Shown piece by piece: positions 1 to 6,954 of a stretch of DNA of 13,624 nucleotides. A program made the translations under genes and the position numbers. Position 1 is the stretch's first letter; each line of letters begins with the position of its first letter. Where the stretch lies: assembly GCA_045645205.1 (NCBI GenBank), contig JAZRIJ010000014.1, forward strand, positions 1 to 13,624, given 5' to 3'. The DNA is from RGIG1995 sp045645205. GTDB taxonomy: Bacteria > Bacillota > Clostridia > Oscillospirales > CAG-272. Under the pieces are notes generated by a model. It worked only from the letters and a program-made list of their open reading frames with translations, was not told the DNA's origin and searched no databases.

Positions 1-78
1 TAATTAAATAATAAAGTACAAGATTTTTTATTTAATGGATATAATTATATAAAATAGAAAAAATTTATAGTTATTACA

Positions 79-107
79 TTTACTTTTACGAAGATTTCTG
101 ATATTAT
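79..107 (+). promoter_or_regulatory. Putative sigma-A promoter for the glycosyltransferase operon
   Basis: TTTACT (79-84), a 17-nt spacer, then TATTAT (102-107), with an extended -10 TG at 99-100. It lies about 30 nt upstream of the GT2 start codon. The -35 matches the consensus at four of six positions. The 78 bases before it are AT-rich and hold no recognisable gene end. The call rests on pattern only. Confidence 0.5.
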
Positions 108-138
108 AAAATAAAAAGATAACAAATGGAGAAAAATT

Positions 139-1089
139 ATGAAACCGATACTTTATATTGTTATTCCGTGTTATAATGAAGAAGAGGTATTGCCTATAAC
201 AGCGCCTATGTTTTTGGATAAGCTGAATATTCTTTCAGCAGAGGGAAAGATATCTCAAGAGAGCAGGGTACTGTTTGTAAATGATGGCAGTAAGGATAAA
301 ACGTGGGATATAATCTGTTCTTTGGCAGAACGGGACAAGCATTACAGCGGTGTTTGTCTCAGCCGAAACCGCGGACATCAAAATGCTTTGCTTGCGGGTC
401 TTATGGAGGCGAAAGATAAATGCGATATAACTATAAGCATAGACTGCGACGGACAAGACGATATAAATGCAATGGACAAAATGGTTGACGAGTATCACAA
501 TGGCTGTGAGATAGTTTACGGGGTTCGCAGCAGCCGTGAAACTGATACATTTTTTAAGCGTACTACAGCCCAAGGTTTTTATAAGCTGATGTCGGCAATG
601 GGCGTGGAAACGGTTTATAACCATGCTGATTACAGGCTTATTTCTTCAAAAGTATTGAAAGAATTTGCAAACTTTGAAGAGGTAAATATTTTTCTTCGCG
701 GTATGATTCCCCTTGTAGGCTTCAAGTGTTCCTCGGTGTACTATGAGCGTAAAGAAAGAATTGCGGGGGAGAGTCATTACCCTTTGAAAAAAATGCTTGC
801 CCTTGCTTTTGACGGGATAACGAGTCTGTCTGTTAAACCTATACGTTTAATAACCGCTTTTGGAACTTTTGTAGCATTACTTAGCTTTGTCGGCATAATC
901 TGGTCTGTCATGGTTTCTCTTATAGGTAAGTCCGTATCCGGCTGGGCATCGCTGATAAGTATACTTTGCTTTTTAGGCGGAGTACAGCTTATGAGTCTCG
1001 GCGTTATAGGTGAATATATCGGTAAAATATATCTTGAAACCAAAAAACGTCCGAGATTTATAATTTCGGAAAGAACCGATGGAGATTAA
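139..1089 (+). CDS. GT2 glycosyltransferase, GtrB/CsbB/DPM1-like polyprenyl-phosphate sugar transferase
   Basis: This 316-residue protein probably transfers a sugar from a nucleotide sugar to undecaprenyl phosphate at the cytoplasmic membrane face. Seen: the GT-A opening VIPCYNEEE (8-16), NDGS (48-51), RNRGHQNALLAGL (76-88), and the metal-binding DxD in DCDGQDD (102-108). A GESHYPLKKML stretch precedes two membrane segments (about 238-258 and 268-290), and the protein ends in KKRPRFII, as GtrB/CsbB proteins do. The length is normal for that family. GGAGA at 128-132 supports the ATG. The usual DxDLQDPP motif reads DCDGQDDIN here, a mild departure. The next gene follows after 14 nt and is a GT-C-like protein, so the pair probably makes and uses one lipid-linked sugar. 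The sugar and acceptor cannot be told. The family is certain; the exact reaction is inferred. Confidence 0.93.
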   Translation: MKPILYIVIPCYNEEEVLPITAPMFLDKLNILSAEGKISQESRVLFVNDGSKDKTWDIICSLAERDKHYSGVCLSRNRGHQNALLAGLMEAKDKCDITISIDCDGQDDINAMDKMVDEYHNGCEIVYGVRSSRETDTFFKRTTAQGFYKLMSAMGVETVYNHADYRLISSKVLKEFANFEEVNIFLRGMIPLVGFKCSSVYYERKERIAGESHYPLKKMLALAFDGITSLSVKPIRLITAFGTFVALLSFVGIIWSVMVSLIGKSVSGWASLISILCFLGGVQLMSLGVIGEYIGKIYLETKKRPRFIISERTDGD

Positions 1090-1103
1090 TTGAGGGTAAA
1101 AGT

Positions 1104-2639
1104 TTGAAAAATAATAAGCTTCAAAAGTTTTGTAACAGTGTGTTTTTTTACATTGCGCTTATATTCACATTGATTGTGTTGTTATTTAACTTTTTATACA
1201 GCGCAAATATTTCATACGATACCTATGAACACATAACGGTAACAAATACTGTTTTTAGAGGTATATTGTTTTGCTTTTTTGCTATTCTTTTTGTCTTTTT
1301 GCTTTCGTTTGCTTTAAAAATAATTCAAAGAATAGATGAAAAAAAGCTTTTTTGGTGTTTTTCGCTTTTTTATATCATTGCCGGGGCGTATCTTATATTT
1401 AATGTTGATATGTCGTTAAGATCTGATGCTTTGTCGGTTTATAATTCAGCAAAAAACTTTGCTTCTGGAAGCTATGATTATTTTGCGCAGGGGAAATATC
1501 TTCACAGTTATCCGCATCAGACAGGTTTGATGCTGTATGATTACTTGCTTTATACCTTTGGTAAAAGTACGGCTTTTGTGTTTACGGTAAATCTTATACT
1601 TGTAATTGCCATAAACTATGGCAATTACAAGATAGCAAATTTAGTATTTGAAAGCAAACTGACAAATATTTTAACAATTACATTATCATTTGTGTTTTTT
1701 CCGCAATTGTTTTTTATCCTGTTTGCATACGGGCTTATTCCCGGACTTTTCTTTATGATATTCGCGTTTTACTATGCGCTGGAATTTGTAAAGAAAAACA
1801 GCATGAAAAGTCTTTTGCTGATGTTGCTTTTTTTAAGTTTTGCCGTAATTATAAGAAAAAATTATATTATCGGAGCAATTGCTGTAATAATATATATTTC
1901 AATTGCTTCAAAAGCAAGAATATGGGTAAGGTTGGTTGCCATTTTTTGCGTTGTATTGTGTAGTATTATGCCTATGAAGCTTATAATAAGCTATTTTGAA
2001 AATGTATCAGGTCAAAATTTGGACAACGGTGTTCCATCGGTAATGTGGATTGCTATGGGAACTGATATGAATAACAAAGACAGAGCGCCGGGGTGGTATA
2101 ATGGTTTTAATTATTATACTTATATTGATGTGGGATATGACAGTAAGGCGGCGGCTGAGATAGGGAAAGAAAAACTGAATGCAAATATTGAAACAATTAA
2201 AAATGAACCGAAAGCTGCATTAGTATTTTTTAAGGAAAAGACCGTATCTATGTGGTGTGAAAATACATACCAGTCTATATGGAGTGGACCGCTCGAAGTA
2301 TGTGGACAGTATACTCACACGAATATTTTGAGATCTCTGTACAATGGAGAAGAGGCGGAGAGAGATGTTGCCCGCTTTTGTGAGTTTATAACTCAGATAA
2401 TATGGATGTTTGCTTTAGGATTTCTTGTGTTTTACAGAAAAAAATATGACGGCTGGCAGCTTATGTTTCTTTTCTTTGTGGGTGGGCTTCTTTTTCATAC
2501 CGTTTGGGAGGGAAAGAGTCAGTATATTTACCCATACATTTACTGTCTGATACCTTTTGTTTCATATGCAATGAGTGAAAGTGTTTTATTTGTGAAAACA
2601 CGCTTGCCAATTGATATTTTTAGCCACACTATTAGGTGA
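1104..2639 (+). CDS. Polytopic GT-C-like membrane glycosyltransferase (GT39/PMT-like)
   Basis: This is a 511-residue protein with roughly ten or more hydrophobic segments. After two N-terminal segments comes an extracytoplasmic loop with RSDA (106-109) and YLHSYPHQTG (132-141). An acidic residue in the first large outer loop is typical of GT-C enzymes, where it serves as catalytic base; D108 is the candidate. A soluble region around 300-395 is rich in W, Y and N. The start is TTG at 1104, backed by GAGGG at 1092-1096 with 7-nt spacing. It is co-transcribed with the GT2 gene, 14 nt upstream. I infer that it takes the polyprenyl-phosphate sugar made by the GT2 and adds it to a cell-wall polymer or protein outside the membrane. 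Precise family and acceptor are unknown; a Wzy-like polymerase or flippase role is less likely. Confidence 0.8.
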   Translation: MKNNKLQKFCNSVFFYIALIFTLIVLLFNFLYSANISYDTYEHITVTNTVFRGILFCFFAILFVFLLSFALKIIQRIDEKKLFWCFSLFYIIAGAYLIFNVDMSLRSDALSVYNSAKNFASGSYDYFAQGKYLHSYPHQTGLMLYDYLLYTFGKSTAFVFTVNLILVIAINYGNYKIANLVFESKLTNILTITLSFVFFPQLFFILFAYGLIPGLFFMIFAFYYALEFVKKNSMKSLLLMLLFLSFAVIIRKNYIIGAIAVIIYISIASKARIWVRLVAIFCVVLCSIMPMKLIISYFENVSGQNLDNGVPSVMWIAMGTDMNNKDRAPGWYNGFNYYTYIDVGYDSKAAAEIGKEKLNANIETIKNEPKAALVFFKEKTVSMWCENTYQSIWSGPLEVCGQYTHTNILRSLYNGEEAERDVARFCEFITQIIWMFALGFLVFYRKKYDGWQLMFLFFVGGLLFHTVWEGKSQYIYPYIYCLIPFVSYAMSESVLFVKTRLPIDIFSHTIR

Positions 2640-2768
2640 AGCCTAAGAAGATTTTAAAGGAAGAGATTAATTAAAATAACAGAAAAACATAAGAAAAATA
2701 ATTTGCATAGAAAATATCGTTTTTTTACAAAAATATATAAAAAAAATTATAAAATTTATAAAATCGTA

Positions 2769-2797
2769 TTTTCATTTATGACAAGGTGTGCTATAAT
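2769..2797 (+). promoter_or_regulatory. Putative sigma-A promoter for prs
   Basis: A perfect TATAAT (2792-2797) with an extended -10 TG (2789-2790), 17 nt after a weak -35 TTTTCA (2769-2774). A very A/T-rich tract (about 2707-2765) lies just upstream and could act as an UP element. The predicted transcript would start near 2804, giving a leader of about 50 nt. I found no convincing terminator for the preceding glycosyltransferase operon in 2640-2768. Confidence 0.7.
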
Positions 2798-2857
2798 AGA
2801 GATGAACATTGATATGTTGCAGAAAAAGATGTCAAAAAAACTGTTATGGGGGAAATT

Positions 2858-3958
2858 ATGAAAGATAATATTTTTGGTGAACTTAGTGTAATCAGTATGA
2901 GAGGCGGCGAGGAATTTGCCGGAAATGTTGACTATTATCTGAAACAATGGAGAAAAACGGACGAGTCATTTATTATCAATGCAGATTGTCCCAGATTTGG
3001 AACAGGAGAGGCAAAATGCTTGCTTAAGCATACACTTCGAGGACATGATGTGTTTATTATTGCAGATGTATTTAACTATGGCGTAACCTACAAGATGTAC
3101 GACATGGTTGTTCCCATGAGTCCGGATGATCACTATCAGGATATAAAAAGAGTTATCGGAGCGATAGCAGGTAAGGCGCGAAGACTTTCGGTAATTATTC
3201 CAATGCTTTATGAGGGCAGACAGCATAAGAGAGCGGCAAGAGAATCGCTTGACTGTGCCGTTGCGCTTCAGGAGCTTGTAAATATGGGAGTATCAAATAT
3301 TATTACATTTGATGCTCACGATCCGAGAGTACAGAATGCAATTCCAAACAGTGGTTTTGACAGCGTTCAGTCTACATATCAGATGATAAAGGCGCTTGTT
3401 AAGGCAGTACCGGATATACAGCTCGACAAGGAACACATAATGATGATTTCTCCTGATGAAGGAGCGATGGGCAGAAGCATGTACTACTCATCGGTTATCG
3501 GTCTTGACCTTGGTATGTTCTATAAGCGTCGCGACTATACAAGGGTTGTTGACGGAAGAAACCCCATTGAAGCTCATGAATATCTCGGAAAGTCGGTTAA
3601 GGGTAAGGATGTTATTGTTGTCGATGATATGATATCATCAGGCGATTCTATGCTTGATGTTGCGGCTCAGCTTAAGGAAAAAGGCGCAAAAAGAATATTT
3701 GTTTTTTCTACCTTTGGTCTTTTCTGTAACGGTTTTGAAAAGTTTGATGAGGCTTATGAAAAGGGACTTATTACAAAAGTATTTACAACTAATTTGAACT
3801 ATAGAAAGCCGGAGCTTTTAAGCAGACCTTGGTATTTTGAAGTTAATATGTGCAAATATGTTGCAATGCTTATTGACACACTGAACCATGACGAAACCAT
3901 AAGTGAGCTTCTTAACCCCGTAAACAGAATTCACAATCTTCTTGACAAGAGAAAGTAA
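2858..3958 (+). CDS. prs: Ribose-phosphate pyrophosphokinase (PRPP synthetase), divergent long form
   Basis: Makes PRPP from ribose 5-phosphate and ATP, feeding purine, pyrimidine, His, Trp and NAD synthesis in the cytosol. Seen: RGHDVFII (61-68), the loop EGRQHKRAARES (119-130), DAHD (152-155), SPDEG (198-202), and a clear PRPP-binding loop VIVVDDMISSGDSM (252-265). The protein has two phosphoribosyltransferase-type halves in the normal order. It is 366 residues, against about 315 for the classical enzyme, with extra sequence at both ends and between motifs. The classical signature (DLHAGQIQGFF-like) is replaced by DAHDPRVQNAIP. I chose ATG 2858 because GGGGG at 2848-2852 lies 5 nt before it; an in-frame ATG at 2846 would overlap that site. 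It has its own promoter and ends at a bidirectional terminator. Function is inferred from motifs. Confidence 0.87.
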   Translation: MKDNIFGELSVISMRGGEEFAGNVDYYLKQWRKTDESFIINADCPRFGTGEAKCLLKHTLRGHDVFIIADVFNYGVTYKMYDMVVPMSPDDHYQDIKRVIGAIAGKARRLSVIIPMLYEGRQHKRAARESLDCAVALQELVNMGVSNIITFDAHDPRVQNAIPNSGFDSVQSTYQMIKALVKAVPDIQLDKEHIMMISPDEGAMGRSMYYSSVIGLDLGMFYKRRDYTRVVDGRNPIEAHEYLGKSVKGKDVIVVDDMISSGDSMLDVAAQLKEKGAKRIFVFSTFGLFCNGFEKFDEAYEKGLITKVFTTNLNYRKPELLSRPWYFEVNMCKYVAMLIDTLNHDETISELLNPVNRIHNLLDKRK

Positions 3959-3964
3959 GCATAA

Positions 3965-3995
3965 CAAAAAGCCCGTGAAAACGGACTTTTTTGTT
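3965..3995. terminator. Bidirectional intrinsic terminator between prs and the ABC operon
   Basis: AGCCCGT (3970-3976), a GAAA loop, then ACGGACT (3981-3987). The stem is flanked by an A-run on the left and a T-run on the right. The minus-strand RNA forms all seven pairs with one U-G wobble; the plus-strand version has one A-C mismatch. It sits between the convergent stop codons of prs and the ATPase gene, so it probably serves both. Confidence 0.85.
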
Positions 3996-4718
3996 TTATA
4001 ATACTTTTGAAAGAAAATCCTGAAGTCTGGGATGCTTGGGGGCATTGAAAAACTCTTGCGGAGGAGCTTCTTCCATAATTTTGCCGTCGTCCATAAAGAG
4101 TATCTTTGTTCCGACCTCTCTCGCAAATCCCATTTCGTGCGTAACGACAACCATTGTCATACCGCTGTCAGCCAACTCTTTCATAAGCTGAAGTACTTCG
4201 CCCACCATTTCGGGATCGAGAGCTGAGGTGGGTTCATCAAAGAGCATAACATCGGGGTTCATAGCTAATGCGCGAACAATGGCAACACGCTGTTTTTGAC
4301 CGCCCGAAAGCTGTGAAGGGTATGCATTTGCCTTGTCTGCAAGACCTATTCTTTCAAGAAGCGCCATAGCTTTCTTTTCGGCTTCTTCTTTTGTCTGCAA
4401 CTTAAGGGTAACGGGCGCTAATGTTATGTTGTCAAGTATATTTTTATTGTTGAAAAGATTAAATTGTTGGAAAACCATACCCATTTTTTGTCTAACGGTA
4501 TCAATCTTCGTTTTTTTATCATTTATCTGTATGCCTTCAAACCATATTTCTCCTGATGTCGGTGTTTCAAGAAGGTTAAGACAACGCAAAAATGTACTTT
4601 TACCCGAACCGGAAGGTCCGACAATAACTATCTTCTCGCCTTTTTCGATTTTGTAGTCGATGTTTTTCAATACATCGTGTTTGCCGAAAGATTTACATAA
4701 ATTCTTAACCTCTATCAC
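3996..4718 (-). CDS. Polar amino-acid ABC transporter ATP-binding protein (GlnQ/ArtP-like)
   Basis: This is the ATPase of the amino-acid importer and acts at the inner membrane face. Seen: Walker A GPSGSGKST (34-42), Q-loop Q84, signature LSGGQ (137-141), Walker B VMLFDEPTSALD (157-168) and H-loop H194. The start chosen is GTG at 4718, which gives MIEVKNLCKSFG and 240 residues, the usual GlnQ length. AAAGGAG (4730-4736) lies 11 nt upstream. A TTG at 4739 would add seven residues but has no ribosome binding site. The gene overlaps the end of the permease gene by 14 nt, so translation is probably coupled. It is last in an operon running binding protein, permease, ATPase. The family is certain, but the substrate cannot be assigned. 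Confidence 0.95.
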   Translation of the reverse strand: MIEVKNLCKSFGKHDVLKNIDYKIEKGEKIVIVGPSGSGKSTFLRCLNLLETPTSGEIWFEGIQINDKKTKIDTVRQKMGMVFQQFNLFNNKNILDNITLAPVTLKLQTKEEAEKKAMALLERIGLADKANAYPSQLSGGQKQRVAIVRALAMNPDVMLFDEPTSALDPEMVGEVLQLMKELADSGMTMVVVTHEMGFAREVGTKILFMDDGKIMEEAPPQEFFNAPKHPRLQDFLSKVL

Positions 4719-5406
4719 TTTGCGCAAATCTCCTTTCAAGCATATTGAACAGCTTTGACAAACCGTGTACCAGTATAAGATAAATAAGAGCTATCGTCAA
4801 ATAAGGGAAGTAGACATTTGCTGTGCGGCTGATAACCGATTCTGCCGCTTTTGTCAGGTCCATAACTCCCAAATAACCAATTACCGAGGTTTCCTTGAGC
4901 AAAGCTATAAATTCGTTACCTAAGGCGGGGAGAACATTTTTGAATGCCTGAGGCAGAACTATGAGCCTCATTGTCTGGAGCTGAGAAAGACCGAGCGACC
5001 TTCCTGCTTCAGTCTGACCGTCATCAACCGCCATGATACCGGCGCGGATTATTTCAGAAACATAAGCACCCGAATTTATTCCAAAGGCAAAAATTCCAAC
5101 CATTACAGCTTCGTTTGAGAAAACAAATATAAGATTGTATGAGATGAGCAATTGAAGAACCACGGGCGTTCCTCTGATAACCGTTGTGTAAAGCTCAAAT
5201 ATCCAATTAAATATTGAGAGCTTGCCGGTTTTTTTATGTAAGACCTTGACTATTGCTACAATTACGCCGATAACGATACCCATCAAGGTTGCGGCAAGGG
5301 CTGTTATAAGTGTGTTTTGCAATCCCTTGAGAAAATACATATATCGGTCATCAACAATAAAAGTCTTATTGAATTGCTGAACTAAGGATTCAAAAAACTG
5401 TACCAT
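4705..5406 (-). CDS. Polar amino-acid ABC transporter permease (HisM/GlnP family)
   Basis: This 233-residue membrane permease forms the channel of the importer, probably as a homodimer because only one permease gene is present. Seen: a first membrane segment at about 33-55, RGTPVVLQL (78-86), a segment at about 93-115, the EAA coupling loop EAGRSLGLSQLQ (133-144), and a final segment at about 200-220. GLQNTL (28-33) is the typical family start. The length is normal. The ribosome binding site before ATG 5406 is modest (AGGTAG), weaker than that of the binding-protein gene. The gene follows the binding-protein gene after 108 nt containing a stem-loop, and its end overlaps the ATPase gene. Confidence 0.95.
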   Translation of the reverse strand: MVQFFESLVQQFNKTFIVDDRYMYFLKGLQNTLITALAATLMGIVIGVIVAIVKVLHKKTGKLSIFNWIFELYTTVIRGTPVVLQLLISYNLIFVFSNEAVMVGIFAFGINSGAYVSEIIRAGIMAVDDGQTEAGRSLGLSQLQTMRLIVLPQAFKNVLPALGNEFIALLKETSVIGYLGVMDLTKAAESVISRTANVYFPYLTIALIYLILVHGLSKLFNMLERRFAQSDRG

Positions 5407-5450
5407 TTAACTACCTATATTTACCTATCAAATAATGTGTTTTTACAATA

Positions 5451-5484
5451 CTACTCTCCCACAGCGAAAAGCGGGGGAGAGTAG
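5451..5484 (-). promoter_or_regulatory. Intercistronic stem-loop between binding protein and permease genes
   Basis: A perfect 10-bp inverted repeat: CTACTCTCCC (5451-5460) and GGGAGAGTAG (5475-5484), with a 14-nt loop that may pair briefly at GC/GC. On the minus-strand transcript it lies about 30 nt after the binding-protein stop. No T-run follows, so it is a poor intrinsic terminator. In solute-binding-protein operons such hairpins can protect the first message end, giving more binding protein than permease; that role is inferred here. Confidence 0.7.
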
Positions 5485-5514
5485 AGTGAGCTATGTGTTT
5501 ATAATATTTAAAAC

Positions 5515-6357
5515 TTATGCAAGAGCGTTTGTTGTGTGTGTTACAATATATTCGTCGATCTTGCCTTTTTCAAGAAGCTTGTTTATAACTGTATTTACAA
5601 CCTCGAGAAGTGTGTCGTTTCCTTTTGCAACGCAGATAGCGTATGATTCAGCAGTGTTTGAGCCGTCTTCATAAACCAGTTCAACAGCCTTAAGTTTTTC
5701 ACCGCTGTTCTTTGCAATAAGTTCAGCAGGGAGCTTATCAACTACAACAGCCTGAATTTTGCCTGCTTTGAGAGCTTCTGCGGCAAGGTTAGCGTTATTG
5801 TATGTAGTAACAGATGCGCCTGAATTTTGGAGTACGCCCTCAACGGGATTGCCGTTATCATCTTTATAGCCGTTTACTTCGTCTGAAATAATAAAGTCCC
5901 CTGTTGTTCCAAGCTGAACGCCAATGTTCATGCCCTTAAGAGTGGTAATGTTTTCATATGAAACATCTGCAGGGAGTATAACATACTGTGTACTTGTTGT
6001 ATAAGAAACCGAGAAATCAACCGATTCTTTTCTTTCGTCTGTAACTGTGATACCTGCAGCACCCATAGAAGCCTTACCTGACTGAACTGAAGAAATTATA
6101 GTGTCAAACTTAACATTTTCTATCTTAAGCTCAACTCCTATCTCATCAGCAATAGCTTTTGCTATGTCCATATCAACGCCGACGGGCTTGCCGTCTGCAA
6201 GATATTCAAAAGGAGGGAATTCTGCATTTGTGTAAACGATAAGTTCGCCTCTTTCCTTGATAGCTTCAAGGCTTTGCTTATCTGCGGCGCTTCCGCAGCT
6301 TGCGAGAATCGCAACGGAGAGTACAAGTGTCAAAAGAAGTGCAATAATTTTTTTCAT
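5515..6357 (-). CDS. Polar amino-acid ABC transporter substrate-binding lipoprotein
   Basis: This 280-residue extracellular binding protein captures an amino acid and delivers it to the permease. Seen: a short K-rich, hydrophobic signal peptide with lipobox LASC and acylated Cys21, then the type-3 solute-binding fold. Motifs are FPPFEY (47-52), GVDMDIAKAI (60-69), FDTIISSVQSGK (84-95) and ITVTDERK (103-110); R109 is the expected carboxylate-binding Arg. GVQLGTTGD (146-154) marks the second lobe, and D207 is the likely amino-group ligand. GAGGT (6367-6371) lies 9 nt before ATG. First gene of the operon, directly behind a strong promoter. The substrate is not assignable; glutamine, cystine, arginine and others are all possible in this family. 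Confidence 0.95.
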   Translation of the reverse strand: MKKIIALLLTLVLSVAILASCGSAADKQSLEAIKERGELIVYTNAEFPPFEYLADGKPVGVDMDIAKAIADEIGVELKIENVKFDTIISSVQSGKASMGAAGITVTDERKESVDFSVSYTTSTQYVILPADVSYENITTLKGMNIGVQLGTTGDFIISDEVNGYKDDNGNPVEGVLQNSGASVTTYNNANLAAEALKAGKIQAVVVDKLPAELIAKNSGEKLKAVELVYEDGSNTAESYAICVAKGNDTLLEVVNTVINKLLEKGKIDEYIVTHTTNALA

Positions 6358-6398
6358 AAAATGTCAACCTCACTAAAAAAATAAATTTATACAATAAC

Positions 6399-6427
6399 AC
6401 TATAACATTTCTTTTACAAAAAATCAA
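6399..6427 (-). promoter_or_regulatory. Sigma-A promoter of the amino-acid ABC operon
   Basis: On the minus strand, TTGATT (6422-6427), a 17-nt spacer, then TATAGT (6399-6404), with an extended -10 TGT at 6405-6407. The predicted start is near 6392, giving a leader of about 35 nt. That is too short for a riboswitch, so control, if any, would act at the promoter. Confidence 0.75.
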
Positions 6428-6663
6428 GTGTTTTTATGCATTTCTGTAAATTGTATAGAATATATATGATTATATGGTATGCAAATGGGTCGTTTTTGAC
6501 AGAAATATTGCATAAAAAATATTAATATGCAAAAAAAATGTATAAAAACACAACAAGAATATTGTTGACAAAAGTTAAAAAAATTACCTACCGAGTATAC
6601 AGTACTATCAGGCACACATCATTAGGCAAAGCTGACATCACTTGCCAAAGTCAAACATCATTG
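6428..6663. other. Non-coding AT-rich region upstream of the ABC operon, with inverted and direct repeats
   Basis: The gap between the binding-protein gene and tRNA-Arg is about 340 nt and no credible gene lies in it. Besides the ABC promoter it holds an ATGCA-rich patch: ATGCAT (6436-6441), ATGCAA (6479-6484), and a 7-bp inverted repeat TTGCATA/TATGCAA (6508-6514 and 6526-6532). A small imperfect direct repeat follows (6616-6662). A lone TTGACA (6565-6570) has no -10 at a workable distance. Confidence 0.6.
6616..6662. repeat. Short imperfect tandem repeat, about 20-nt period
   Basis: The octamer ACATCATT or ACATCACT occurs at 6616-6623, 6635-6642 and 6655-6662, a period of 19 to 20 nt. The DNA between copies also matches (GGCAAAG and GCCAAAG), so there are about 2.4 degenerate units. 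It lies just past the tRNA terminator. It could be a decayed minisatellite or a binding-site array; nothing decides between these. Confidence 0.55.
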
Positions 6664-6695
6664 AAAAAAGCATCGATTTCTGTCGATGCTTTTTT
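6664..6695 (-). terminator. Intrinsic terminator of tRNA-Arg
   Basis: A perfect 13-bp stem, AAAAAAGCATCGA (6664-6676) with TCGATGCTTTTTT (6683-6695), and a 6-nt loop. On the minus strand it begins 2 nt after the encoded CCA of the tRNA and ends in six T. It would work in both directions, but no plus-strand gene leads into it. Confidence 0.9.
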
Positions 6696-6697
6696 AC

Positions 6698-6773
6698 TGG
6701 CGCGCCGCGCAGGATTCGAACCTGCGACCTACCGGTTCGTAGCCGGGCACTCTATCCACTGAGCTAGCAGCGC
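6698..6773 (-). tRNA. tRNA-Arg, anticodon ACG
   Basis: This is a 76-nt tRNA with encoded 3' CCA. The acceptor GCGCTGC pairs with GCGGCGC through one T-G wobble. The D arm contains AGCTCAGTGGATAGAG, the anticodon loop is CTACGAA with ACG at 6738-6740, and the T arm is GCAGG-TTCGAAT-CCTGC. The wobble A would be converted to inosine, so it reads CGU, CGC and CGA. The discriminator is G73. The outermost anticodon-stem pair (27-43) is a C-U mismatch; the other four pairs are intact. It has its own promoter and terminator, so it is a single-gene transcript. Confidence 0.98.
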
Positions 6774-6791
6774 ACTTATTAGTACTTGATT

Positions 6792-6820
6792 ATATTACCA
6801 CAACGGTTTGAGAATGTCAA
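6792..6820 (-). promoter_or_regulatory. Strong sigma-A promoter of tRNA-Arg
   Basis: On the minus strand a perfect TTGACA (6815-6820), a 17-nt spacer, then TAATAT (6792-6797), preceded by an extended -10 TGG (6798-6800). The start would fall near 6785, about 12 nt before the mature tRNA 5' end. This is the closest match to consensus in the window, as expected for a stable RNA. Confidence 0.88.
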
Positions 6821-6893
6821 GAGCTTTTTTGAGAAAAATTGCTTTTTTATGCTAAGATACTGCTAAAAAACATAAATAACTTAATATGTTCGC

Positions 6894-6922
6894 TTGCTTA
6901 AGTTAAATAAATGTGATATAAT
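6894..6922 (+). promoter_or_regulatory. Sigma-A promoter of the histidine phosphatase gene
   Basis: TTGCTT (6894-6899), a 17-nt spacer, then a perfect TATAAT (6917-6922) with an extended -10 TGA (6914-6916). It lies 32 nt before the phosphatase start codon. The interval 6821-6893 between the two divergent promoters shows nothing else. Confidence 0.78.
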
Positions 6923-6954
6923 AAAAATGTAAACATGTCGACGGAGGAAAAATA

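Noticed and set aside
2640..2660. TTAGG/CCTAA hairpin at the end of the GT-C gene as a terminator
   Set aside because: The stem is only five pairs, includes the stop codon in its loop, and is not followed by a T-run.
2846..2860. ATG at 2846 as the prs start
   Set aside because: The only good ribosome binding site (2848-2852) lies between it and the ATG at 2858, so the later ATG fits far better.
3818..4150. 110-codon minus-strand open frame across the prs end and the ATPase gene
   Set aside because: It crosses the bidirectional terminator and overlaps two clear genes in other frames.
6565..6600. A perfect TTGACA at 6565-6570 as a plus-strand promoter
   Set aside because: No -10 occurs at 15-19 nt; the nearest candidate TATACA is 25 nt away, and no gene would be driven.
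6358..6663. Riboswitch or T-box leader for the amino-acid ABC operon
   Set aside because: The likely promoter leaves a leader of only about 35 nt, and no T-box or S-box core sequence is recognisable upstream on the minus strand.
6538..6762. Plus-strand open frame ending in a RRAGFEPATYRFVAGHSIH-type sequence
   Set aside because: This is the well-known artefact made by translating the antisense strand of a tRNA gene. It runs across the tRNA terminator and most of tRNA-Arg and has no ribosome binding site.
6698..6773. tRNA-Arg as an integration site of a mobile element
   Set aside because: No integrase, no second copy of the tRNA 3' end, and no phage or element genes lie in the window.
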